The notes: generated by a model from the letters alone, not told the origin. DNA of 33,240 bases from an uncultured Coriobacteriia bacterium (GCA_903831865.1 CAIKZH010000029.1:1-33240), one strand, 5' to 3'. Counted from the stretch's first letter, positions 24,266 to 31,503 are shown. Translations and numbers: made by a program.

Positions 24266-24598
24266 TCACTTCACGAACGTGGGCCCGAGTTGGATCACCA
24301 GAGCGCCCAGCACGATCACAGTCAGACCAGCCCATGTGGTAGCGGGCACCGTCTCGCGAAACGCGAACCTGCCAACGAGTACTGCGACCGTTGCGAACAC
24401 GGCCACGTAGACGCCGAGGAGATGCGAGAAGTCCCAGCCGAGCAGGTTCACGACGATGCCGTAGGCCGCGAGCATGACCGCGCCCGCCAGCAGGATCAGA
24501 AGTCCGCCCCCGCGCAGGCCGCGACGTATCACTGCGTCGCCGGCGACTTCGAGAACGGCCGCGGTCACGAAGACGAACAGAGCCAGCGCAGAACGCAT
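24266..24598 (-). CDS. Four-helix small membrane protein, SMR/YnfA-like (110 aa)
   Basis: A 110-aa protein of four hydrophobic helices. The first helix carries an acidic residue (AAVLEVAGDAVIRRG), as small multidrug-resistance and YnfA-type proteins do. The later GVYVAVFATVAVLVGRFAF and TTWAGLTVIVLGALVIQLG also fit the DMT/SMR pattern. Drug or metabolite efflux is only a family-level suggestion. The ATG at 24598 follows GGAG at 6 bases; the frame is open upstream to 24646. A -10-like TAGAAT lies at 24671-24676. Confidence 0.82.
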   Translation of the reverse strand: MRSALALFVFVTAAVLEVAGDAVIRRGLRGGGLLILLAGAVMLAAYGIVVNLLGWDFSHLLGVYVAVFATVAVLVGRFAFRETVPATTWAGLTVIVLGALVIQLGPTFVK

Positions 24599-24670
24599 GA
24601 AGACTCCGATCTTCGATGCAGGGCAGGGTCGAACGATCGTGCGCATGAGTCGCGAGGGCGTCGTGGGACG

Positions 24671-24676
24671 ATTCTA
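24671..24676 (-). promoter_or_regulatory. Putative -10 element of the SMR/YnfA-like gene
   Basis: The minus strand reads CGGTAGAAT, 73 bases upstream of ATG 24598. TAGAAT is a good match to TAnnnT. No clear -35. I see nothing else in the 209-base gap to 24808. Confidence 0.35.
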
Positions 24677-24807
24677 CCGTTGCGGCGTCTGTTCGATGTG
24701 CCGTTCAGGCGCCGCACGCCGCTCGCTTCGTCATCCCCAGGTGGCAGACGCGCGCCCGAGCAGGTCCCCGATCAACGGTCTGCAGAGGAGCAGCGCGCAC
24801 TCTCGGG

Positions 24808-25107
24808 TCACATCACCGACCACTTCCCGGCCTGGAACACCGCTGCGCCCGTACGCCAGCCGAGGCGCGCGGTCTGTCCATCCGCGACATCTACCGTGGT
24901 GCTGCTGGCGAACGCCTCGCGGAAGAGAAGCCATTTGTGGTACGCCTTCAGCGTGTGCTGACCCGGTGGAACGGTGAGAGTGTTCAGCCCCCATTTGGCC
25001 TGACGAGGCTCACCGTCGACCTCGATGATCGGGTGCACCGCGTCTTGAGCCACTGAACCCGGCATGTGGCTGGCCGTGACCTCGATAGTTGCGGTGGCGT
25101 CGCTCAC
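24808..25107 (-). CDS. Small beta-rich protein (99 aa), unknown
   Basis: The sequence alternates short beta strands (ATIEVTASHM, HPIIEVDGEPRQAKWG, NTLTVPPGQHTLKAYHKW and DVADGQTARLGWRTG), which suggests an all-beta (PEGA-like) domain. No signal peptide is visible. GTG 25107 follows GAGGGGAG. It is transcribed between the DUF4386 gene and the SMR-like gene. Its role is unknown. Confidence 0.78.
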   Translation of the reverse strand: MSDATATIEVTASHMPGSVAQDAVHPIIEVDGEPRQAKWGLNTLTVPPGQHTLKAYHKWLLFREAFASSTTVDVADGQTARLGWRTGAAVFQAGKWSVM

Positions 25108-25184
25108 GTCCGCTCCCCTCCTCGCATCGTCCCCCAAGGCGCGATCCGCCTCAACGGCTGACCGCGCCGCCTCCTTGCCTCACG

Positions 25185-25190
25185 AGTCTA
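25185..25190 (-). promoter_or_regulatory. Putative -10 element of the 25107 gene
   Basis: The minus strand reads GCGTAGACT about 78 bases upstream of GTG 25107. The TAGACT word also occurs upstream of 26403 and 30427. Confidence 0.35.
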
Positions 25191-25245
25191 CGCCGTTCGC
25201 GCGCGCGCGAGTCTTCAGGGCGCCCGGTTGCGGCCCGACTCCCGA

Positions 25246-26403
25246 TCAGCCCACCGAGCCGGCTGTGGCGTCGCTGACCTTCACACCCCTGACGAGGAGC
25301 CACAGCGCCAGCCCGACTTCAGCGACGAAGCTCACGGCGAGCCCGGGGTAGGTGATCACGGGGTAGGCCGGTAGCAGGAGGGCCTGAAGGAACCAGATCA
25401 GGACCGCGATCCCGTCGAGCATCAGAAGGACGCCCAGGAACCGCGGAAGGAACTTGGACGTGTAGACCAGATAGCCGAGCGGGAACAACCACGTGCCGAA
25501 GAACAGCTGGGCCGTGACGAAGCCCGTCTTGTAGACGTTGATGAACAGGTACGCCAGCCCCTCCAGCTGTGCCCCCGAGAAGGCTCGCACGCGGCCGACC
25601 CCGTCCCCCAGCAGCATCGCGGATATCAGCGGGAGCATGCTCGCGCACTGAATGGCGACACCGACGGTGTTGAGCAGCAGGAACAGCAGGGCCAGGTCCC
25701 TGTTGACCGGTCGCAGAAGAACGTACAGACCCCAGGCAGCCATGAGGAAGAGGAACGCTGATGTGAAGGCGATGACAAGACCCAGACGGAACGACCAGAC
25801 ATTCGCGGCGATCGCCTGGTAGACCTGCGGCGCTGAGCCCAGCCCGACGTGCCCCAGAGCGTCGGCCAGCACGGAAGCCAGGATGAACGCGAGGTAGAAG
25901 CCGCCCGCGATCCGGGCTACCTTCTCCGGGGCCATGTGATCGGTGGTGTTGGGAGACATCCCCGCCCTCCTCCTGTCGATGACGCGCGCCGACCGTGGTC
26001 GCGGCCGGCCGCGCGCTCGAGCGTAGCGCTTCGTCAGGACCACGACCGCTCGCCGCCTCCGGGCGAACATGCCGGCCACGGGCACGAGCAGAAGCCACCA
26101 CGCTGAGACGGGCATCAGGACGCATCCGGCGATCGTGAGCGCAAGGAGTGTCCAAGGAAGGAACCCGGGGAAAGCGATGCCGAGTCGTTCGAGGTGGTGC
26201 ACGAGACCGCCGACCAGGAAGGCAAGCACGCCGGAGACGAAGAACCAGAACGTGGCGGCAGTCGCTGAGGCCTGCGACAGTGTGACTGTGTTGAAGAGCC
26301 CCCGATGAAGCAGTGGCGCGAGCCGGCCGCCGAGAACTGCGATACCGAAGACAGTGTGGATCGCCGCCACAGCGAGGATGCTCCGTCCGATCCAGACGCG
26401 CAT
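25246..26403 (-). CDS. In-frame double membrane protein: DUF6463-like + DUF4386
   Basis: One 385-aa open frame without a stop. Residues 1-120 look like a small four-helix DUF6463-type membrane protein (opening RVWIGRSILAVAAIHTVFGI). A basic linker follows (ARARGRPRPRSARVIDRRRA). From residue 149 (ATG 25959) a complete DUF4386 protein begins (EKVARIAGGFYLAFILASVL, then about six more helices). A strong ribosome site (AGGAGG, 6 bases before ATG 25959) and a promoter-like element at 26020-26025 suggest the second part can be made on its own. The first part starts at ATG 26403 behind GGGAGG. Function of both families is unknown. Whether a 385-aa fusion or two proteins are made is open. Confidence 0.82.
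   Translation of the reverse strand: MRVWIGRSILAVAAIHTVFGIAVLGGRLAPLLHRGLFNTVTLSQASATAATFWFFVSGVLAFLVGGLVHHLERLGIAFPGFLPWTLLALTIAGCVLMPVSAWWLLLVPVAGMFARRRRAVVVLTKRYARARGRPRPRSARVIDRRRAGMSPNTTDHMAPEKVARIAGGFYLAFILASVLADALGHVGLGSAPQVYQAIAANVWSFRLGLVIAFTSAFLFLMAAWGLYVLLRPVNRDLALLFLLLNTVGVAIQCASMLPLISAMLLGDGVGRVRAFSGAQLEGLAYLFINVYKTGFVTAQLFFGTWLFPLGYLVYTSKFLPRFLGVLLMLDGIAVLIWFLQALLLPAYPVITYPGLAVSFVAEVGLALWLLVRGVKVSDATAGSVG
25959..26025 (-). promoter_or_regulatory. Internal promoter-like element and ribosome site before the DUF4386 part
   Basis: TACGCT (minus strand, 26020-26025, in the GCGCTACGCT context) and AGGAGG shortly before the ATG at 25957-25959 lie inside the long open frame. They support separate expression of a 237-aa DUF4386 protein (25246-25959). 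Confidence 0.45.
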
Positions 26404-26438
26404 GAGTCTGCCTCCCGACCCCGGCCCCACCGCTCACC

Positions 26439-26444
26439 AGTCTA
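26439..26444 (-). promoter_or_regulatory. Putative -10 element of the 26403 gene
   Basis: The minus strand reads GGAAGGTAGACT, placing TAGACT 36 bases upstream of ATG 26403. No clear -35. Confidence 0.38.
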
Positions 26445-26463
26445 CCTTCCGAGGCGCGACAGG

Positions 26464-26514
26464 CTGCACCTTGGCGAAGTGGCCGGTGGGGGTGCAGGGT
26501 GACCCAGGCTGGGT
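26464..26514. promoter_or_regulatory. Inverted repeats upstream of the 26609 gene
   Basis: Two perfect inverted repeats lie in the 205-base divergent gap. CTGCACC (26464-26470) pairs with GGTGCAG (26491-26497), and ACCCAG (26502-26507) pairs with CTGGGT (26509-26514) across one base. They could be an operator or an mRNA structure; neither is shown. Confidence 0.35.
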
Positions 26515-26608
26515 GAGCCGGGAGCCGTCGGCGTGCCCCGACATCCCCGAATGGGCAGGTAGACATTTGAGACGGATACATTGCAGAAGTCCCAAGGGAG
26601 GGATAGGA

Positions 26609-27073
26609 GTGTCCAACGTTGTCGATTTCGAGAACGTGTCCACAGCGGGCCTGGAATCTTCGCCCGTCGCCGCGGCCCTTGCCGGCCTGCGTGCCAACGA
26701 GGCGCGGTATTCCATGAACAAGTACAAGCATGCGTTCACGGTCGTGCCGGCCAGCGAGAGCCAGGACACGCTGGACTACGTGAGTGGGATCCTCAAGAAG
26801 GAGCGTGACATCGAGTTCGCCGCCAAGCCGCTGGAGACCTCAAGCTACGAAGCGGAAGGCACCCGGTTCGCTCACGTGTTCTATGAAGATGGCCTTGAGG
26901 TCAACGTCATGTACGCGATCGATGATCCCAAGAAGCGGGCTGTCGGCTTCAAGCTCTCCGAAGGGATGGAAGTGCCCAAGGAGCTCGAAGGCAGGTTCAA
27001 GTTCGCCCGGCAGAAGTCCAAGCTCGCCGGGACGATCCGCGGCTCGTTCTTCGTGATCAAGGGCGACCACTAG
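26609..27073 (+). CDS. Unknown soluble protein (154 aa)
   Basis: A soluble protein with no family I recognise. The N-terminus is an uncharged Ala-rich segment, followed by NKYKHAFTVVPASESQDTLDYV, charged helices (LKKERDIEFAAKPLETSSYE) and a C-terminal region rich in Lys/Glu (ELEGRFKFARQKSKLAGTIR). There is no signal peptide or membrane segment. GTG 26609 follows AGGGAGG; the frame is open further upstream but loses protein-like character. Codon use matches its neighbours. Confidence 0.82.
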   Translation: MSNVVDFENVSTAGLESSPVAAALAGLRANEARYSMNKYKHAFTVVPASESQDTLDYVSGILKKERDIEFAAKPLETSSYEAEGTRFAHVFYEDGLEVNVMYAIDDPKKRAVGFKLSEGMEVPKELEGRFKFARQKSKLAGTIRGSFFVIKGDH

Positions 27074-27112
27074 ACCGGAGCGTGTGCGCTTCCACGGATG
27101 CCCGCGTCCGGC

Positions 27113-28000
27113 TCACCGGATCTTGCCGCGCTCGCGATCCGACAGGACCCCGCCCACCGATCGCAGATCCCGATGCCACGAAACGTCGGGACCGTCGGCG
27201 TCCACAAGGAAGGTCAGCGTGTCATGATCCGCGTCAACGGAGATGAACATCCGCACCTCGGAAGCCAGCCCGATCTCAGTCGCACATGACTCAAGCGCAG
27301 CCGCCCAGCCCTCGCGCCATGCAGTGACGTCGGTGACTCTGCCGGACAACGCGACGCCACCCTCCTGCGACCCCGGCTTCATGTCTGTCGAGCGAGGCGA
27401 CCGGATCGTGTGGGTCTCGCCACGCGAACGCGAGTGGTAATCGAGAGCCGACGAGATCTCCACGTCTGCCCCGCGGATGAGCATCAGAAGCTTGCAGCCC
27501 AGGTACTGCGCGTCAGGCGCCCATTCACGTGCCGACCCGTCCGACAGGTCGTGGATGCGATCGAACTCGGCCTTGCAGGGGATCCGGGCGGCCAACGCCT
27601 CCTGCGCCCTGGCGACCCGCTCGACCGCGTCCTTCATGGCCTTGAGCGCTTCGGGGGCGTGCCCCTGCCAATCCGCGACCTCGCCCGTGACCCGCAGCGG
27701 CCCCGTTGAGCAGTACGACTTCGTCGGGTTACCCGGGAATCTCTTGTCCGTCAGATCGGGGTCATCCACGATCGGGCCGGTCGGTTCCACCACGTAGATC
27801 CTGCCGGGTCCTTCGCCGCGGGCCAGCTCGGCTCCCCAGATGGCGGCCTCAAGGGTGCGGGTCATATAGACCCAGGTGGTAGTCCTCTTCACCTTGCCGA
27901 AGTTGGGCCGCTGGCCTGGCCTGATCAGGTCCCCCGGCTTCAGGTCAGCCTTGGTGCCATGGTAGAACCGCTGTGGACTCGAGTCGTCGGTGACTGCCAC
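27113..28000 (-). CDS. arr: Rifampin ADP-ribosyltransferase (Arr) with extra C-terminal domain (295 aa)
   Basis: Residues 10-133 are a full Arr: FYHGTKADLKPGD (catalytic His14), TTWVYMTRTLEAAIWGAELA (Tyr45), RIYVVEPTGPI, DLTDKRFPGNPTKSY (Asp85) and GEVADWQGHAPEAL. Arr transfers ADP-ribose from NAD to a hydroxyl of rifamycins and inactivates them. The family is usually about 140 aa. Here about 160 residues follow that I do not recognise (KAEFDRIHDLSDGSAREWAP, a GCKLLMLIRG strand, a Ser/Arg-rich linker, then a beta-rich MFISVDADHDTLTFLVDADG). The GTG at 28000 has only a weak ribosome site. Convergent with the 154-aa gene and downstream of a methyltransferase gene. Confidence 0.93.
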   Translation of the reverse strand: MAVTDDSSPQRFYHGTKADLKPGDLIRPGQRPNFGKVKRTTTWVYMTRTLEAAIWGAELARGEGPGRIYVVEPTGPIVDDPDLTDKRFPGNPTKSYCSTGPLRVTGEVADWQGHAPEALKAMKDAVERVARAQEALAARIPCKAEFDRIHDLSDGSAREWAPDAQYLGCKLLMLIRGADVEISSALDYHSRSRGETHTIRSPRSTDMKPGSQEGGVALSGRVTDVTAWREGWAAALESCATEIGLASEVRMFISVDADHDTLTFLVDADGPDVSWHRDLRSVGGVLSDRERGKIR

Positions 28001-28046
28001 CCGCTCGCTCGTTTCGAGTCACGCCATGTTGTCGGACCTCGACCGG

Positions 28047-29021
28047 CTACTCGACGACGGCGATCGCAAAGCCGCCCCACGCGCGCTCCGTCTCCGTCTC
28101 TAGACCGAGCGTGCGCTGCTCTGAGAGCGCCAACCCGCAGGATCGGAGAAGCTCGGACAGGCGCTCCCGCGATGGTGGCGTGCTGTCAACGCCGAACTTG
28201 AGCGGCTCGCCTGCCGCCCTGGTCGATGCTCGCGCGAAGCGCCAGTACATGTCGTTCGACTCAAGGGACACCGAGGTGTAGTAGTCGAACGCCAGGAGCG
28301 TGCCTTTGGCGCAGCTCGCGACCTTGCGCAGCGTATCCTCGACGGCCTCACGGTCCAGGTAGATGAGCACGCCCTCCCAGAGGAAGAGCGCTGGGCGACG
28401 GGTGTCCAGGCCGGCCTCGACCAGCTTGCCGAGCCAATCCTCGGCCTCGAAGTCCGCGGCGACGAACGCGACCTTGGTGGTGTCTATCCCGGCTTTGTCC
28501 AGCATCTCGGTCTTGAGAGCCTGCGTCTTCGGCGTATCGACCTCGAAAGACATGACCGGCGAGTCCCTGGGAAGGCGGTACGGCCGGGTGTCGAACCCGG
28601 CGCCGAGTGTGACGAACTGGTCGATGTCAGGAAGGAAGCGGTCGACCACATCGTCGAAGAAGGTCACTCTGGCCCCGGCCTCCACCGCGGGAGCGACGTC
28701 GCCTTCGAACGGGTAGCGGAAGGTCTTTGGGACGAAGCCGGTGGCGGCGTGGGCGAGCATCATGGGCCAGCTTGTCAGACGCATGCCCAGCCACGGCACG
28801 CCGGGCACGATGGGCAGCAGCCGGTTCGCCGCCTCGTCCTCCCGGACGCCCAGGTTGTGCATCGTCCAGCGAGCGGACAGTGGGCCCTGCGCAGTGGTCG
28901 AAATGCCCGGTGTCTTCACGAACAGGAGCTTGCCCACCCAGATCACGAAGCCGACCAGCGTGACCGGGAACAGAACGACCATGAGCGCGTAGTAGGCGAA
29001 GGCGGCAGCTCTCTTGGGCAT
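28047..29021 (-). CDS. LCMT-type SAM methyltransferase with N-terminal membrane segment (324 aa)
   Basis: A second LCMT/PPM1-like methyltransferase. Visible are FVTLGAGFDTRPYRLP (SAM loop), the acidic VMSFEVDTPKTQALK and ALFLWEGVLIYLDREAVEDTL. Residues about 10-32 form a hydrophobic helix, so it is probably membrane-anchored, unlike the copy at 398-1234. The ATG at 29021 follows GGAAGGGA at about 9 bases; ATG 29042 is the alternative. The promoter-like TACGCT at 29089-29094 lies in a dispersed repeat. The substrate is unknown. Downstream on the strand is arr. Confidence 0.92.
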   Translation of the reverse strand: MPKRAAAFAYYALMVVLFPVTLVGFVIWVGKLLFVKTPGISTTAQGPLSARWTMHNLGVREDEAANRLLPIVPGVPWLGMRLTSWPMMLAHAATGFVPKTFRYPFEGDVAPAVEAGARVTFFDDVVDRFLPDIDQFVTLGAGFDTRPYRLPRDSPVMSFEVDTPKTQALKTEMLDKAGIDTTKVAFVAADFEAEDWLGKLVEAGLDTRRPALFLWEGVLIYLDREAVEDTLRKVASCAKGTLLAFDYYTSVSLESNDMYWRFARASTRAAGEPLKFGVDSTPPSRERLSELLRSCGLALSEQRTLGLETETERAWGGFAIAVVE

Positions 29022-29085
29022 CGCGGGATCCCTTCCGCTCATGGTGCTCACGTGTCCGGCTTCAACGACTGGCCGATCGCTCGTC

Positions 29086-29130
29086 GAGAGCGTACCGCTT
29101 CCGCAGTCCGTCTGGACGCGCTTGTGAGGC
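29086..29130. repeat. Dispersed 45-base repeat, copy 1
   Basis: About 84% identical (38 of 45) to 31483-31527. It holds an imperfect inverted repeat (AGCGCTTCC-like / GGACGCGCT-like arms) and, on the minus strand, a GGAAGCGGTACGCT promoter-like word upstream of the methyltransferase gene. Confidence 0.6.
29089..29094 (-). promoter_or_regulatory. Putative -10 element of the membrane-anchored methyltransferase gene
   Basis: TACGCT on the minus strand, 68 bases upstream of ATG 29021, in a GGAAGCGG context and within the dispersed repeat. No clear -35. Confidence 0.38.
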
Positions 29131-29219
29131 CATGCTCTCTGGATCGACCGCATGTTTCGGATAGGACGGCACGCCAGTCGCGTCGTAGGCTTGTCGCATC
29201 GGCGACAAAGGAGGAGTTC

Positions 29220-29873
29220 GTGAGCCATGTCTACGCCCCGGGCTGCGCCCTCATGCTCTACAAGCCGCACCTGGCCGAGCGGGTGTTGACTCACCTCGAC
29301 TCGGTCGAGACCGGGATCGCGAGCCACCTGACCTGCTGCAGACATGAGCCACGTCTCGAGCCGGGCTCCGTCGTCATCAACACCTGCGCAGGCTGCGACA
29401 GGCGCTACCGCGAATGCTACGAGGGCATCTCGACCATCTCACTGTGGGAGGCTCTGGCCGTCAGTGAGACCTTCGACTTCCCTGACTACGCCGGCGCCGA
29501 GATGACGGTCCACGACGCCTGCCCGACACGTACGGAGCCCAGGGTCCACGCCGCCGTTCGCAAGCTGCTCGACCGGATGAACATCGTCGTCGTCGAACCC
29601 GAAGCGACTCGCACTCACGCCGTATGCTGCGGCGACAGCTTCTTCGGCAGGCTTCCCGACGACGAGGTGAAAGCACTCATGGCGAGGCGTGCGGAGTCGA
29701 TGCCTCGAGAAGATGTGGTCGTCTACTGCGTCTCGTGCGTCAAAGCGATGGCCATCGGTGGCAAGAGGCCGAGATACCTGGTCGATCTGCTCTTCGGCGA
29801 GGAGACCGTGCCGGGAGTCCACGAGCCGGGTGCGTGGCATGCCCTGCTCGAAGGGTTCATCGCCGAGCACTGA
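29220..29873 (+). CDS. CCG-domain (HdrB-like) Fe-S protein, 217 aa
   Basis: A cysteine-rich protein of the CCG family, as in heterodisulfide reductase subunit B and related Fe-S oxidoreductases, where CCG motifs bind non-cubane [4Fe-4S] clusters. Motif 1 comprises C9, C39-C40, C56 and C59; motif 2 comprises C101, C136-C137, C170 and C173. The first motif is short between CC and CxxC (15 residues; family usually about 33-36), the second is near canonical. The GTG at 29220 follows AAAGGAGGAG at ideal spacing. No HdrA, HdrC or hydrogenase partner is nearby. An electron-transfer or thiol-disulfide role is inferred. Confidence 0.9.
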   Translation: MSHVYAPGCALMLYKPHLAERVLTHLDSVETGIASHLTCCRHEPRLEPGSVVINTCAGCDRRYRECYEGISTISLWEALAVSETFDFPDYAGAEMTVHDACPTRTEPRVHAAVRKLLDRMNIVVVEPEATRTHAVCCGDSFFGRLPDDEVKALMARRAESMPREDVVVYCVSCVKAMAIGGKRPRYLVDLLFGEETVPGVHEPGAWHALLEGFIAEH

Positions 29874-29881
29874 TGGCCTGG

Positions 29882-29909
29882 CGTCAGCCGGTGCGGACAC
29901 ACCCTGACG
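29882..29909. terminator. Stem-loop between convergent genes
   Basis: CGTCAG (29882-29887) pairs with CTGACG (29904-29909) around a 16-base loop, just after the CCG-protein stop and before the stop of the opposite Imm5-like gene. No T-run; weak evidence. Confidence 0.3.
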
Positions 29910-29914
29910 GCTCC

Positions 29915-30427
29915 TCAGCAGTCGAACACCGACCAGCAGATATCGTTGCGCGATCGCTGATCGTCCAGGACAAGATCGCGGATCGCCTCCGGCAGTTGAT
30001 CGCGCTGCCACTGGCACTCCAGCCGGCCGGCATTCTCTTGCTCGCCGTCGCGCGCAGCTGCGCGCGCGGCCTTGATCGCGTAGGCCGCGGCACCGAGCTC
30101 GTGCGCGGCGACATGCGACACCGCTACGGCCTGGCCGGCAGCATATGCGGCGTGCCGAGCGGCTCCGCTCAACTCTCTTGCGGCGGCGTTGGCCCCAGCC
30201 GCCGCGCGGGCCTCAGACATCGTCATCTCGCCGCGCGCCCAAGCCCGAGCACTCTCGATGGTCCGGCGCGGCCGCGGGTCCGAGGGCTGCACCGACTCGA
30301 AGAGGTGCAGGACGTGCTCTGCGCACCCGGCCGCCCACAAGGCCAGGAGTCGATGGTCGGAGTCAGTGAGCGTTCCCCCGCGACGAATGGTGATGAATCT
30401 GGGATCGCGGTCTTTGGGGAGGATCAC
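29915..30427 (-). CDS. Imm5-like putative immunity protein (170 aa)
   Basis: An all-helical Ala-rich protein with the pattern of Imm5-like proteins: HRLLALWAAGCAEHVLHLFE near the N-terminus, SARAWARGEMTMSEARAAAG, then repeated helices of the type AARHAAYAAGQAVAVSHVAAHELGAA and YAIKAARAA, ending with WQRDQLPEAIRDLVL. Imm5 proteins are predicted immunities to polymorphic toxins, but many copies stand alone. No toxin gene is adjacent here. The start is 30427; TAGACT at 30504-30509 is a possible -10. Function as an immunity protein is family-based inference. Confidence 0.75.
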   Translation of the reverse strand: MILPKDRDPRFITIRRGGTLTDSDHRLLALWAAGCAEHVLHLFESVQPSDPRPRRTIESARAWARGEMTMSEARAAAGANAAARELSGAARHAAYAAGQAVAVSHVAAHELGAAAYAIKAARAAARDGEQENAGRLECQWQRDQLPEAIRDLVLDDQRSRNDICWSVFDC

Positions 30428-30448
30428 GAATGCGCCCTTCCTGTTGCG

Positions 30449-30700
30449 TCATCCCGACGTCAAGAGCGTCAGCTGCGCGCCGCCGAATGCGGCTTGCCAC
30501 CGGAGTCTACCGGTCTCTCCGCGGGGAGCCTGCCGGACACTTCTGGTTCGACGCCACAAGCCGGTAGCCCAAGCCAGGACACCCGTGCCAGCCGACCCGC
30601 GTGCGCACCCTGGGGCCGCGCGCTCCACCACTCCGCCGATCGTCCGCGCCGGCGAGGCGACGACAGCGCCGATCAGTACGAGCAGCGTGGATCCGCACAC
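30449..30700 (-). CDS. Doubtful small ORF with hydrophobic N-terminus (83 aa)
   Basis: A frame from GTG 30700 begins VCGSTLLVLIGAVVASPART, which could be a short signal or membrane segment, but the rest is Arg/Gly-rich and unlike a folded protein. There is no good ribosome site. It fills the 298-base gap between the Imm5-like and GNAT genes. It may be a remnant or chance frame. Confidence 0.22.
   Translation of the reverse strand: MCGSTLLVLIGAVVASPARTIGGVVERAAPGCARGSAGTGVLAWATGLWRRTRSVRQAPRGETGRLRWQAAFGGAQLTLLTSG
30504..30509 (-). promoter_or_regulatory. Putative -10 element of the Imm5-like gene
   Basis: The minus strand reads CCGGTAGACTCCGG, with TAGACT 77 bases upstream of the start at 30427. 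No clear -35. Confidence 0.33.
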
Positions 30701-30725
30701 GAGTGATCGCCTCGGCAGGTCGTGG

Positions 30726-31187
30726 TCACGCCAGCGCCTTCTCGTAGCAAACGCAGAGCTTACCGCCTTGGTATTCGCCGAAGAGCGGTATGCGGCAGTA
30801 TCCGCATGACTCGTAGAGCGCCAGGGCCTCCGGCTGTCGGACACCGGATCCGAGCCTCACAGCCGAGTTGCCCAGGGCGCGCCCTCGCGCCTCGAGCACT
30901 TCAAGCATCCGGCGGGCAGCGCCGAGGCGCCGAGCCTCCGGTACAACGAACATCCGCTTGATCTCGCCAACACCCTGCTCGAGCTCGCACAGCGCGCCGC
31001 AGCCGACCGGAGCGTCGCCGCGATACGCGACGACAACGACGAGCAGGTCCTGAGCTGGAGTCGACCCGTCGGTGCTGATCCCGGGATAGCGGTCTTCGAG
31101 TTCCTCATCGAGGCCTGAGACAAGGGCAGCGAAGTCGGGCGAATCACACTCCACGAGGCGGACAACGTGGTCCGAACACGAAGCCAA
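30726..31187 (-). CDS. GNAT N-acetyltransferase (153 aa)
   Basis: A small acetyltransferase with VVRLVECDSPDFAALVSGLD, GDAPVGCGALCELEQGVGEIKRMFV, then EARRLGAARRMLEVLEARGRA (acetyl-CoA loop, with the R/Q-x-x-G-x-G/A region) and ALALYESCGYCRIPLFGEY, typical of GNATs near the C-terminus. I favour TTG 31187, five bases after GGGGGAG; no ATG or GTG fits as well. The frame is open upstream to 31340 but is not protein-like. The substrate is unknown. Confidence 0.9.
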   Translation of the reverse strand: MASCSDHVVRLVECDSPDFAALVSGLDEELEDRYPGISTDGSTPAQDLLVVVVAYRGDAPVGCGALCELEQGVGEIKRMFVVPEARRLGAARRMLEVLEARGRALGNSAVRLGSGVRQPEALALYESCGYCRIPLFGEYQGGKLCVCYEKALA

Positions 31188-31242
31188 CGGTACTCCCCCG
31201 ATCCTGTCCAACGTGGCGCCGCATGACCCGCCGGGGTGCGGC

Positions 31243-31503
31243 CTACAGGCGCAGAGCGATGACGGCGACAACCACGATCCAAACTGCGTAGGTAGCCACC
31301 ATGAATCTATTGGGCCAGCCCTGGTAGACGCGAGGACCACCGACCTCCCCAGCCGAGGGGTCCTTGATCCTTGCGCGAACGATAGACCCGAAGAAGGTGA
31401 TCACCCCGATCCATGTCGCGACAGTCGCGAAGACCAGCGGGCCTTGGCTTGCCGACCACGTGGGACTGAGGAGGAGACAGAAGAGAGCGCAGCGCTTCCG
31501 CAA
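31243..31503 (-). CDS. Small membrane protein (86 aa)
   Basis: An 86-aa protein with two or three hydrophobic segments (about residues 6-15, 22-41 and 67-85), a conserved-looking loop SIVRARIKDPSAGEVGGPRV and YQGWPNRFMVATYAVWIVVV. I cannot name the family. The only in-frame start before the hydrophobic region is TTG 31503, which has a weak ribosome site and lies in the dispersed repeat, 18 bases after the stop of the upstream gene. The N-terminus may therefore be mis-set. Confidence 0.68.
   Translation of the reverse strand: MRKRCALFCLLLSPTWSASQGPLVFATVATWIGVITFFGSIVRARIKDPSAGEVGGPRVYQGWPNRFMVATYAVWIVVVAVIALRL

Noticed and set aside
25319-26731. 470-aa open frame antisense/offset over the double membrane-protein gene
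   Set aside because: It overlaps the well-supported membrane frame, is Arg/Pro-rich and lacks membrane or domain signals.
398-29021. Idea that the two LCMT-type methyltransferases form a duplicated operon unit
   Set aside because: They differ in length, N-terminal anchoring and neighbours; they are only distant relatives.
30535-30549. 15-base string nearly identical (14 of 15) to the presumed IS30 end at 32714-32728, possibly a solo IS end
   Set aside because: Too short to separate from chance, and no transposase similarity or target duplication is visible around it.
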